Notes under the pieces: generated by a model
What the model was told of the DNA's origin: nothing
Database searches by the model: none
Seen by the model: only the letters and a program-made list of their open reading frames with translations
Translations under genes and position numbers: made by a program
Part shown: piece after piece, positions 8,055 through 15,859 of the stretch
Layout of the letters: each line of letters begins with the position of its first letter
How positions within the stretch are numbered: the first letter of the stretch is position 1
NCBI RefSeq assembly: GCF_003477885.1
Contig: NZ_QUEE01000012.1
Span: forward strand, 61,488 to 125,487
Direction: 5' to 3'
DNA length: 64,000 nucleotides
Source of the DNA: Lachnotalea sp. AF33-28
GTDB taxonomy: Bacteria; Bacillota; Clostridia; Lachnospirales; Lachnospiraceae

Positions 8055-11000
8055 ATGTCCATTGGAATCGTTGAGACGAAATACGGAAAGCTTAGAGGAG
8101 AAGAGGCCCGGGAGAAAAGATATGAGGGGATTACATATTTCAAAGGTGTTCCATACGCAGCGCCGCCCGTGGGAAATCTGCGCTGGAGACCGCCAGAGGA
8201 TCCGGTCTGCTGGGAGGGGGTGAGAGAGTGCACCCAATATGCGCGGCGCTGCCCTCAGCCTATCTTATCCGCCATTAATTTTGAGCCGTTTCAGTCTGAT
8301 TTCTACTATCAGAGCAGACCGGAAATGAGTGAGGACTGTCTGTATCTGAATATAGCCACAGGAGCGGCCAGCGCACAGGAGAGGCGCCCTGTCTTTATGT
8401 GGTTTCACGGAGGCGGACTCTCCTTTGGCGAATCCGGAGAGGTGGAGTTTGATCCTGGCGAGCTGGCGCGTAAAGGCGTGGTAGTGGTGTCCGTGGGGCA
8501 GCGGTTGAATATATTTGGCTTTTTAACATTGCCCTGTCTGTGGGAAGAACAGGGAGAGAATGGCTGTAACTTCGGGCTGATGGATGAGGTGAAGGCACTG
8601 GACTGGGTTTATGAGAATATCGCAGCCTTTGGCGGGGACCCAGAAAACATCACGATCGGCGGTCAGTCCGGCGGAACTATAAAAACAGGCGCGCTTGCCG
8701 CTTCTCCAGCCCAGAAAGGGCGCGTAAAGAGGGTGATTCAACAGAGCATGCTCTGCTGGATCACCAGCTTTCCTACCAGGGAGGAGGAAGCGGAGAAGGC
8801 ACAGAAGTATCTGGAATCTATCGGCATTGACCCCGGTTTGCCGGTGGAAAAACTGCGTAAACTGCCTTACAGCGCCTTGCTTAGAAAAAGCCAGGTGGTG
8901 GGCAGCGATAACGGACCGCGTCTGCCGGGCAGTATTGTGTATGATAAGGCCCTGGTGCCGTTTGCAGATATGAGAGAGAGCGTGGAAAAATACGCTTCAC
9001 AGTGCGATTATCTGACCGGAATCAATTATGGGGAATGCCGTATGTGGGGGTTTGAACCCGGGGGTGGCGGTCCAATTCTCACAAGCGCCAAAGAGGTATA
9101 TCAGACGGCGAAACAGCTGCTTGGCGGACTTTATGACAAGTATGATTTTGAACATCTGATTCAGGTAACAGATGAGAATGCGGATCATATATCCCGCCGT
9201 CTGGCTGCAGAAGGGCTGACCTCGAAGATGGGTTTTCGCGGTGTTATGCTGGACCGCTGTTTTGGCATGCTGCGGGCGGAGAAGCAGAATAAGGGCAGGA
9301 ACTTCTGCTACCTGTTTTCACATATCACACCTGATCGTCCGGAGGATAAGGGAACCCCCCGGGATGCCAAACGCCTGCTTTCATGGCACTCCAGCGAGCT
9401 GTGGTATACCTTCGCTTCTCTAAGGCCTGGGGTTCCGCCCTGCAGGCCCTGGACGGAAGCTGATTTTGTACTGGCGGATCAGATATCCTCTTACTGGGCT
9501 AATTTTATTAAAACAGGAGACCCCAATGGGGAGGGCCTTCCTGTGTGGCCTTCCAGCGGTGACGATTTTGGCTGGATGGAGCTGGCGGATACACCTAAGG
9601 GACACCGGGGAATCCGCACAAAGCGGGAAGCGATGCTTTATGATCACGTCGTGAAGCTTTTTGACCTTCCAATGCCATATCCGATGACAGAGATCGAGAG
9701 TGGGACAATCAGGGGCTGCTACAATGAGGATAAGAGTGTCAGCATTTTTAAAGGCATTCCCTATGCGACCAGTCCGACGGGAAAGCTGCGATTTACAGCC
9801 CCGCAGCCGGCAGAACACTGGGACGGAATCCTGCCCTGCGAGAAATGGGGATACAGCGCCGTCCAGAATGAACAGCGGCCTTTTTTTTGCTGGTCGGAAG
9901 AATTTATGATCGAGGATTCGGAGAGGAATGAAGACTGTCTGAACCTTAATGTATGGACAGGAAACGACGGCGGTGATAATAAGAAGGTGCTTGTTTATAT
10001 CCACGGCGGGGGATTTACCAGCGGCGGCGCATCCTGTGAGGTGTATGACGGGGAATATTTGGCACAGCAGGGTATCGTGTATGTAAGCCTCAATTACCGC
10101 CTGGGGGCATTGGGATTTCTGGCGCACCCGGCTCTGAGTGCGGAGGCGGATAGCAAAACATCCGGCAATTATGGCATTCTGGATCAAATTGCAGCCTTGA
10201 AATGGGTGCGGCGCAATATTAAACAGTTCGGAGGCGATCCGGAGTGCGTGACCATTATGGGGCAGTCCGCGGGCGCAGCGTCGGTGGATGCGCTGATCGG
10301 GTCGCCGCTTGCAGCGGGTCTGTTTCACCGTGCGGTATCCTTAAGCCTCACCTCGGTCATCTATGCTTTTCCGAGCGGGGAAACGGCTGAAAGAATTGGA
10401 ATCAAAGAATTTGGCGATAGGACAGCAGAACAGCTTAGGGAAATTCCGGCAGAGGAGCTGATCGGCAGACCGGTTCCCAACCTGACGGTGGACGGTTATG
10501 TGATAAAGGACGGCTATGCGGATGCGATCAGAAAAAAAGAGGCGAATCCTGTGGATTTGATGGTCGGTCTGACACTGGGGGACGGCGCACTGTTTAATCT
10601 GATGCAGATGAATGCGCGCATTGGTGAAGAGTATGAAGAATTTGTCCGGCAGACATTTGGACCGCTGGCGGATGAATGCCTTGCGTTATATCCGCCGGGA
10701 GAGAGTCCAAATGCCGCAGGGATGCAGCTGCAGAAAGATTTTCTGATGGCAGTTTTAAATCAGGTAGCGGTTCTGCGGCAAAACAGCGGATACGGCCGCA
10801 CGTATACCTGTCTGTTTACGCATTCGATGCCTGGAAAGGCCGATTATGGAGCCTTCCACACAGCGGATGTGCCGTATTTTACACACAGGTTATCCGCCAG
10901 GAGAGAGGGGTACTGGAAAGAAGAGGATGTACGCTTGGCAGACCGTATGGCGGGATACCTGGTTAACTTTGTGAAAACAGGCGATCCCAACGGCAGTAAT

Positions 11001-11153
11001 CTGACGGAATGGAAAGCTAACCGGGGAGATTTTGAGGTGATGGAGCTGGAGGAGAACGGAGGTATGATCACGGTTAGCCGGGAAAAACAGCAGCTGTTTA
11101 GAGAATATCTGGATACGCTTCAGATCAATCCGGCAGTGAATCTTGAGGCGTGA
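8055..11153 (+). CDS. Tandem type B carboxylesterase (two catalytic domains fused)
   Basis: A 1032-residue protein built from two consecutive type B carboxylesterase/lipase domains, residues 1-540 and about 544-1032; the family is normally about 500 residues. Each half repeats the family start (FKGVPYAAPPVGNLRWRPP; FKGIPYATSPTGKLRF), the SEDCL/NEDCLNLNV motif, the HGGG oxyanion loop, and a serine elbow: GGQSGG with Ser205 and MGQSAG with Ser738. His445 (SWHSSEL) and His935 (GAFHTADVPYF) are in the expected place, so both sites look active. There is no signal peptide, so it should be cytoplasmic and act on imported esters. The halves are clearly diverged, not a recent copy. Substrate unknown. 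ATG preceded by GGGAGG. Confidence 0.92.
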   Translation: MSIGIVETKYGKLRGEEAREKRYEGITYFKGVPYAAPPVGNLRWRPPEDPVCWEGVRECTQYARRCPQPILSAINFEPFQSDFYYQSRPEMSEDCLYLNIATGAASAQERRPVFMWFHGGGLSFGESGEVEFDPGELARKGVVVVSVGQRLNIFGFLTLPCLWEEQGENGCNFGLMDEVKALDWVYENIAAFGGDPENITIGGQSGGTIKTGALAASPAQKGRVKRVIQQSMLCWITSFPTREEEAEKAQKYLESIGIDPGLPVEKLRKLPYSALLRKSQVVGSDNGPRLPGSIVYDKALVPFADMRESVEKYASQCDYLTGINYGECRMWGFEPGGGGPILTSAKEVYQTAKQLLGGLYDKYDFEHLIQVTDENADHISRRLAAEGLTSKMGFRGVMLDRCFGMLRAEKQNKGRNFCYLFSHITPDRPEDKGTPRDAKRLLSWHSSELWYTFASLRPGVPPCRPWTEADFVLADQISSYWANFIKTGDPNGEGLPVWPSSGDDFGWMELADTPKGHRGIRTKREAMLYDHVVKLFDLPMPYPMTEIESGTIRGCYNEDKSVSIFKGIPYATSPTGKLRFTAPQPAEHWDGILPCEKWGYSAVQNEQRPFFCWSEEFMIEDSERNEDCLNLNVWTGNDGGDNKKVLVYIHGGGFTSGGASCEVYDGEYLAQQGIVYVSLNYRLGALGFLAHPALSAEADSKTSGNYGILDQIAALKWVRRNIKQFGGDPECVTIMGQSAGAASVDALIGSPLAAGLFHRAVSLSLTSVIYAFPSGETAERIGIKEFGDRTAEQLREIPAEELIGRPVPNLTVDGYVIKDGYADAIRKKEANPVDLMVGLTLGDGALFNLMQMNARIGEEYEEFVRQTFGPLADECLALYPPGESPNAAGMQLQKDFLMAVLNQVAVLRQNSGYGRTYTCLFTHSMPGKADYGAFHTADVPYFTHRLSARREGYWKEEDVRLADRMAGYLVNFVKTGDPNGSNLTEWKANRGDFEVMELEENGGMITVSREKQQLFREYLDTLQINPAVNLEA

Positions 11154-11170
11154 CTGAAAGGCGGACTGCG

Positions 11171-12370
11171 ATGAGGTATATACAAAAATATGCAGGCAGC
11201 GTTTTGATCTGCTTAAGTGTAATGCTGATCTCCTTCTCGAATACCCTCTCCTCCCCTCTTTTGACAGAAATTGCGGCGGACATGGGGACGGATGTGGCGC
11301 TGGCAGGTTATTTGCCTACAATTACCACACTATTTATGGGCATCTCCGTAATGGCTTCCACCGTCGTCATGGAAAAGATGGGGCTGCGGTATGCAATGAC
11401 TATCGCCATGCTGCTTGTAACTGCCGGCAACGGTTTTGGTTTTTGCGCCAACAGTTTCCTGGGGCTGCTGGCTGGCCGTGCATTGGTGGGGATCGGCATG
11501 GGAATCGCAGGAACCGGTTTTTCCACGGTTGCATGTGATGTATTCCGAGGAAAGGCCCAGTCCGCTTTTGTGACGATTTATACGCTGGGAAACACGCTGG
11601 CCACATATGTTTGCTTTGCGGCGGCCATTCCGCTATACAAACTGATGGCGCGGTCCTGGCGTGCCTGCTATCTGCTTGCGGCAATCGCGGCGGCTGTGCT
11701 TACATTGGCCTGGTTTATAATTGTCAGGAACAGTGAGGGAGGATGTCCGCCTGCCGAATTACAAAAGAAGCAGAGGGGATTAAGAAAGGCTATGGGCGAC
11801 AGGGATGTGTGGGTGCTGACGGTATATCACAGCCTTGCGATTCTGTGCACAAATATAATAACCAATTATCTGCCGTCCTATCTTCAGATTGTCCGCGGCT
11901 TTGAAGCAGGCGAGGCATCGTCCTGGTCAGGCATTATTTCCCTGGCGGGCATGATAGGAACCGCTGTGGGAGGCGCAGCTTCAACGGCGCTTGGACGTAG
12001 AAAACCGGTGATTATTGTGAGTACCCTGCTTTCTTTGATCTCTATGGTCGGCCTGCTTTTGTGGAGACAGCCGGCTGCCATTGTAATGGGGATCGCAGTC
12101 TTTGGATTTTGTACCAGATGCAGAATTCCGGCAACAACTTCAGTGTCTACGGAGCTGCGCAAGTTTGATACAGCATTTGCGTCTGGGGCTTATGCGCTGA
12201 TGTATGGCGTGGGGAGTGTTATCGGCATAGCGGCACCGCCGGCACTTTCTGCTGCCACCAGGGCTGTGGGTATGGAAACGGCCATGCTGTGCTTTGCCGG
12301 ATTTCTGGCAGCTGCCGCAGTAATATCGATATTTGTAAAGGAAACCGGCCCATGTACTTCATCACTGTAA
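11171..12370 (+). CDS. MFS transporter
   Basis: About 12 membrane helices in 399 residues. The MFS family signature is seen after helix 2-3 (MEKMGLRYAMTIAMLL) and in GRALVGIGMGIAGTGF. The overall pattern resembles the CynX/NimT-like anion and small-molecule carriers, but the substrate cannot be told. The ATG at 11171 is preferred because AAAGG lies 9 nt upstream; a GTG at 11150 that overlaps the esterase stop would add seven residues and is the alternative. Tight coupling to the esterase gene suggests it moves an ester or a hydrolysis product across the membrane (inference). Confidence 0.85.
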   Translation: MRYIQKYAGSVLICLSVMLISFSNTLSSPLLTEIAADMGTDVALAGYLPTITTLFMGISVMASTVVMEKMGLRYAMTIAMLLVTAGNGFGFCANSFLGLLAGRALVGIGMGIAGTGFSTVACDVFRGKAQSAFVTIYTLGNTLATYVCFAAAIPLYKLMARSWRACYLLAAIAAAVLTLAWFIIVRNSEGGCPPAELQKKQRGLRKAMGDRDVWVLTVYHSLAILCTNIITNYLPSYLQIVRGFEAGEASSWSGIISLAGMIGTAVGGAASTALGRRKPVIIVSTLLSLISMVGLLLWRQPAAIVMGIAVFGFCTRCRIPATTSVSTELRKFDTAFASGAYALMYGVGSVIGIAAPPALSAATRAVGMETAMLCFAGFLAAAAVISIFVKETGPCTSSL

Positions 12371-12390
12371 ATAGATCATCAAATAATATG

Positions 12391-12438
12391 AGGAAGCACA
12401 CTGAAGTGTGCGCAGGTCATCAACCTTTGGTTGGTGAC
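12391..12438 (+). repeat. Two-hairpin repeat upstream of the MBL gene
   Basis: Hairpin A at 12396-12411 (GCACAC-TGAA-GTGTGC) and hairpin B at 12416-12438 (loop TTT). A decayed left arm of a second hairpin B (GATCATCAAA) is visible near 12374-12383, so this array may once have held two units like the others. Hairpin B ends two bases before the AGGAGG ribosome site and 17 nt before the start codon. Confidence 0.85.
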
Positions 12439-12455
12439 ATAGGAGGAATACAGTT

Positions 12456-13283
12456 ATGGCAATAAAAACACCGCTTATCTGTGAGATTGCGCCGGATACG
12501 TACGCGATCAATGAATTTGGAACTGCGGCCATGTATCTGCTGGTAGGAAAGGAACGCGCTCTGCTGATCGATACAGGCTGCGGCATCTGTGATCTGAAAG
12601 CTGTTGTGGATTCATTGACGGATAAACCGCTTACAGTGGCTGCCACTCATGGACATATGGATCATGTAGGCGGAATGGGATGCTTTAAAGAGATGTACAT
12701 CAATGAAAAAGATTGGGAGATGACAAAATCCGTGGCGGGAAAAGCGGACGAGATAAAAAGCTATGCGGACAGCTTTGGAAAATCAGGCGGATATGAAATT
12801 TATGATTATTCCCCCGATCGGATTTCGGAAAACATCGCTGTGCCGAAGCTTCTTCCCTTAAGGGAAGGACAGCGCTTTGAGCTGGGTGAGCGTGCTGTGG
12901 AGGTCTTTGAAATCCCCGGCCATACTCCTGGCGGATGTTCGTTTCTGGACGAGAAAAACCGGATTATTTTCAGCGGTGACTGCTGCAATATAAATCTGCT
13001 GGCGCCGGAGTGCAGCGTGACAGCCACACTGAAAGCCATTGAAAAATTTAAATCTCTGTCCGGTCGGTTTGACCAGAACTTTAACGGCCATGCAGGGTTT
13101 GGCGCTTGTCCTAATTGCTTAAGCCAGCCCAAATCGGTGCCGGATGATTTGATCCATATCTGCCATGATATTCTGGAGCATAAAGGAACTCCTTTCCAAT
13201 TCGAATTCCTCGGTTATCCGCTGACCCAGATGAAATATGGCAATGCAAAGCTTTCCTATGATCCTGACAGGCTGGGAGACTGA
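12456..13283 (+). CDS. MBL-fold metallo-hydrolase
   Basis: A 275-residue metallo-beta-lactamase-fold protein. The metal motif THGHMDH (HxHxDH) is complete, followed by a second His in IPGHTPGG, the bridging Asp in FSGDCC, and a final His in NGHAGF. No signal peptide is seen. Members of this fold hydrolyse thioesters, lactones, phosphodiesters and other bonds; nothing here fixes the substrate. It is homologous to the MBL protein at 25354, sharing the MYLLVG / ALLIDTG / DLKA opening. It is the last gene of the long + strand train and stands behind its own hairpin repeat. Confidence 0.88.
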   Translation: MAIKTPLICEIAPDTYAINEFGTAAMYLLVGKERALLIDTGCGICDLKAVVDSLTDKPLTVAATHGHMDHVGGMGCFKEMYINEKDWEMTKSVAGKADEIKSYADSFGKSGGYEIYDYSPDRISENIAVPKLLPLREGQRFELGERAVEVFEIPGHTPGGCSFLDEKNRIIFSGDCCNINLLAPECSVTATLKAIEKFKSLSGRFDQNFNGHAGFGACPNCLSQPKSVPDDLIHICHDILEHKGTPFQFEFLGYPLTQMKYGNAKLSYDPDRLGD

Positions 13284-13290
13284 TCCCAGC
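13271..13290 (+). terminator. Hairpin over the MBL stop codon
   Basis: A perfect 7-bp stem (GCTGGGA with TCCCAGC) with loop GACTGA containing the end of the stop codon. The following GTTTG is a poor T-tract, so termination would be partial at best. Confidence 0.4.
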
Positions 13291-13296
13291 GTTTGC

Positions 13297-13350
13297 TTGA
13301 CAGGATGTATATTTTAGGATAAAATAAAATATACTTTATATTATCCTAAA
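13297..13350 (+). promoter_or_regulatory. Promoter with overlapping 10-bp inverted repeat
   Basis: A near-consensus sigma-A promoter: TTGACA at 13297-13302, 17-nt spacer, TAAAAT at 13320-13325. A perfect inverted repeat (TTTAGGATAA at 13313-13322, TTATCCTAAA at 13341-13350, 18-nt gap) covers the -10 and the likely transcription start. This position is typical of a repressor operator. It drives the AAA ATPase gene. Confidence 0.75.
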
Positions 13351-13368
13351 TGAAAAGAAGGAATAACC

Positions 13369-14595
13369 ATGCAATATGTAGATCGCACATTGGAACGTAA
13401 ATTTCTGCACATGAGCGGCTTTTTCAAAGCCGTGCTTGTAACAGGTGCCCGGCAGGTCGGTAAGACGACCATGCTTAAACATCTGGCCGAAGGCCAGGCG
13501 CGAACCTATGTGAGCCTTGACGACTCAATGGTGAGAACGTTGGCGCAGACGGATCCGGTGTTGTTTTTTCAAACCTACCAGCCGCCGATCATCATTGACG
13601 AGGTGCAGAAGGCGCCACAGCTCTTTGAGCAAATCAAAATCATGTGCGATGCCAGCGAGGAAACGGGACGTTTCTGGCTGACAGGCTCCCAGCAGTATAG
13701 CATGATGAAAAACATCCGCGAAACCTTGGCGGGCAGGATCGGTATTTTGGAGCTGTACGGCCTGTCAAAGAATGAGATCGAGGGTATTACCTTTCCAAAC
13801 GAGCTTGATTTTTCTCTGCCCTGCTTGATAGAGCGGCAAAAGCTGGCTGCCAGAAATAATATTGTGGATGTGTTTGAACACATCTGGCGCGGCGGTATGC
13901 CGCAGGTGCTATCGGCGGACGCAGAGCTTAGGCAGGAATACTACAATTCCTATGTGGACACCTACCTTATGCGGGATGTGGCCGACGTTGGCGGTATCAC
14001 CGATACTGTGCGTTTCCGAAAATTCCTGAACGCCTGCGCCGCACTGGTGGCCGAGCAAGTAAACTACAAAACGCTGGCGGATGCCGCGGATATTGCCCAG
14101 CCCACGGCAAAAGAGTGGGTGCGGGTGCTGCAGGGGCTGGGCATTATCTATTTGTTACAGCCCTTTGCGAACAACGAGCTGAAGCGCCTGACCAAAACGC
14201 CCAAATTGTATTTCTGCGATACTGGCCTGTGCGCCCATCTCTCCATGTGGCTGACGCGTGATACCTTGATGAACGGCGCGGCCAGCGGGCATTACTTTGA
14301 AAATTATGTGGTGCTGGAACTGCTTAAAAACTATGCCTACGCAAAGGCCAAAGCCAATTTGACATACTACCGGGACTCGAACGCAAAGGAAATCGATATT
14401 TTTGTGGAGGAAAACAATCTAATCCACCCTCTGGAGGTCAAGAAATCCGCAAATCCGGACCGGCGCGAAGTGAAGAAATACGAGCTGCTTGATAAAGCGT
14501 CCCTGGCAAGGGGAAGCGGCGGTATTGTCTGTATGTGCGAGGAAGTCATTCCAATTGACAGTAAAAACAGCTTCATCCCCTGCAATCTGATCTGA
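13369..14595 (+). CDS. AAA ATPase with DUF4143 domain
   Basis: A 408-residue protein of the AAA_14/DUF4143 family. It has a Walker A (GARQVGKTT, residues about 26-34), a Walker B (PPIIIDEVQ) and a sensor segment (FWLTGSQQY). The C-terminal DUF4143 region begins near FCDTGLCAHLS and ends in an EID...EVK pattern (YYRDSNAKEIDIF, LIHPLEVKKS) that resembles a PD-(D/E)xK nuclease core. The function of this large family is not established. It is expressed alone from a strong promoter with an operator-like repeat and ends in a clear terminator, so it looks like an independent insert between metabolic operons. It has no helix-turn-helix that I can see. Confidence 0.88.
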   Translation: MQYVDRTLERKFLHMSGFFKAVLVTGARQVGKTTMLKHLAEGQARTYVSLDDSMVRTLAQTDPVLFFQTYQPPIIIDEVQKAPQLFEQIKIMCDASEETGRFWLTGSQQYSMMKNIRETLAGRIGILELYGLSKNEIEGITFPNELDFSLPCLIERQKLAARNNIVDVFEHIWRGGMPQVLSADAELRQEYYNSYVDTYLMRDVADVGGITDTVRFRKFLNACAALVAEQVNYKTLADAADIAQPTAKEWVRVLQGLGIIYLLQPFANNELKRLTKTPKLYFCDTGLCAHLSMWLTRDTLMNGAASGHYFENYVVLELLKNYAYAKAKANLTYYRDSNAKEIDIFVEENNLIHPLEVKKSANPDRREVKKYELLDKASLARGSGGIVCMCEEVIPIDSKNSFIPCNLI

Positions 14596-14622
14596 CGGGG
14601 GAGATTCAAACCAAACCAGAAA

Positions 14623-14646
14623 AGCGCCGGCTGCCGGCGCTTTTTT
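14623..14646 (+). terminator. Intrinsic terminator of the AAA ATPase gene
   Basis: AGCGCCGG (14623-14630), CTG loop, CCGGCGCT (14634-14641), continuing into six Ts. It lies 27 nt after the stop codon. Confidence 0.9.
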
Positions 14647-14764
14647 CTATATAACAAAAGGCGGTCATCCGGCTCCTCTGCCTCCGCTATAGGCGCTCTC
14701 AAATTACAGCAAAACTGCACTTGAAAAAAAGCAAGATTGTCCTGTAATGATCTGCTTATTCTGA

Positions 14765-14790
14765 TATAAAGAATAGTAAGCGCTATAAGT
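14765..14790 (+). promoter_or_regulatory. Possible -10 box and cre/LacI-type operator
   Basis: TATAAA at 14765-14770 is a possible -10 but has no convincing -35. Just downstream is TAGTAAGCGCTATAA, centred on the AGCGCT palindrome at 14779-14784. It resembles catabolite-responsive or LacI-family operators. It lies 34 nt before the isomerase start codon. Confidence 0.35.
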
Positions 14791-14823
14791 TATTCATCAT
14801 AAAAAAATTTGGAGGTAAGTGAA

Positions 14824-15858
14824 ATGACAAAGTTTAAATTTTCAGTTGGACCGTGGAACGTACATTCAGGAGCTGATTCATATGGGCCCGCCACAAGAGA
14901 GGAAATTCCGTCTGAGGAGAAGTACAAACGCTTTGCCCAAATGGGATTTTCTGCCGTGCAGTTTCATGACGATGACGCAGTTCCGAATATCAATGATTAC
15001 ACCGAAGAAGAAATCAAAGCAAAGGCCCGTGAGCTGAAAAAAACGCTGGATAAATACGGACTGAAGGCGGAGTTTGTGGCGCCCAGACTCTGGATGGATC
15101 CGCACACGGCAGACGGCGGCTTTATGAGCACATCCGCAGAGGACAGAGAATATGCGATGTGGAGAGCGTACCGCTCCATTGATATTGCCAATGAGCTGGG
15201 GTGTGACATGATTGTCCTTTGGCTGGCGAGAGAGGGCACGCTGTGTGCGGAAAGCAAATCCCCGGTATGGGCAACAAAGATGCTGATTGAGGCGATCAAT
15301 AAGATGCTGGCCTATGATCCGAAGATCCGTGTATGCATCGAGCCTAAGCCCAATGAACCCATAGACAGAAGCATATGCGGCACCATGGGACATGTGATGG
15401 CGATCTCTGCAGCAACGGCCGATCCTTCCCGTGTCGGCGGAAATCTGGAAAGCGCCCACGCGATTCTTGCAGGGCTGGATCCCGCCCACGAGATCGGTTT
15501 TGCGATGGCCATGGGCAAATTGATGACCGTACATCTCAATGACCAGAACGGAATCAAATATGACCAGGATAAATCCTTCGGCGTTGAAAACCTACGGGCA
15601 GCCTTCAACCAGGTAAAGGTGCTCAAGGAAAACGGGTACGGCGATCACGGCGAATATGTGGGACTCGATGTAAAGGCCATGAGGACTACCAAGGACGAAG
15701 ACGGATATAAGCATCTGGAAAACAGCCTGAAGATATTTAAAGCTCTGGAAGAAAAGGTGGATAAGTTCGACTATGAATATCAGAAGAAATGCGTAGAGAA
15801 CAGAGACTTTGAAGCTTTGGAAATGTATGTGATGAATCTTCTTATGGGAGTTGAGTAA
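14824..15858 (+). CDS. Class I xylose-isomerase-like sugar isomerase
   Basis: A 344-residue TIM barrel related to actinobacterial-type xylose isomerase (usually about 385 residues). Family landmarks are FHDDDAVP, IEPKPNEP, GGNLESAHAILAGL, QNGIKYDQDKSFG and YVGLDVKAMR, which carry the catalytic His and the Glu, Lys, His and Asp metal-site residues. One metal ligand differs: the position of Asp245 in the Streptomyces enzyme is His237 here (VHLND instead of HIDLNG). It probably interconverts an aldose and a ketose, but xylose need not be the substrate. The ATG at 14824 follows GGAGGT by 7 nt. First gene of an isomerase-kinase-aldolase operon. Confidence 0.85.
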   Translation: MTKFKFSVGPWNVHSGADSYGPATREEIPSEEKYKRFAQMGFSAVQFHDDDAVPNINDYTEEEIKAKARELKKTLDKYGLKAEFVAPRLWMDPHTADGGFMSTSAEDREYAMWRAYRSIDIANELGCDMIVLWLAREGTLCAESKSPVWATKMLIEAINKMLAYDPKIRVCIEPKPNEPIDRSICGTMGHVMAISAATADPSRVGGNLESAHAILAGLDPAHEIGFAMAMGKLMTVHLNDQNGIKYDQDKSFGVENLRAAFNQVKVLKENGYGDHGEYVGLDVKAMRTTKDEDGYKHLENSLKIFKALEEKVDKFDYEYQKKCVENRDFEALEMYVMNLLMGVE

Positions 15859-15859
15859 T

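Noticed and set aside
9420..10328. 302-codon minus-strand frame opposite the double esterase
   Set aside because: Antisense shadow; spans the two-domain junction of a clear gene.
14809..14823. TTG start for the sugar isomerase
   Set aside because: It overlaps the GGAGGT ribosome site of the ATG at 14824.
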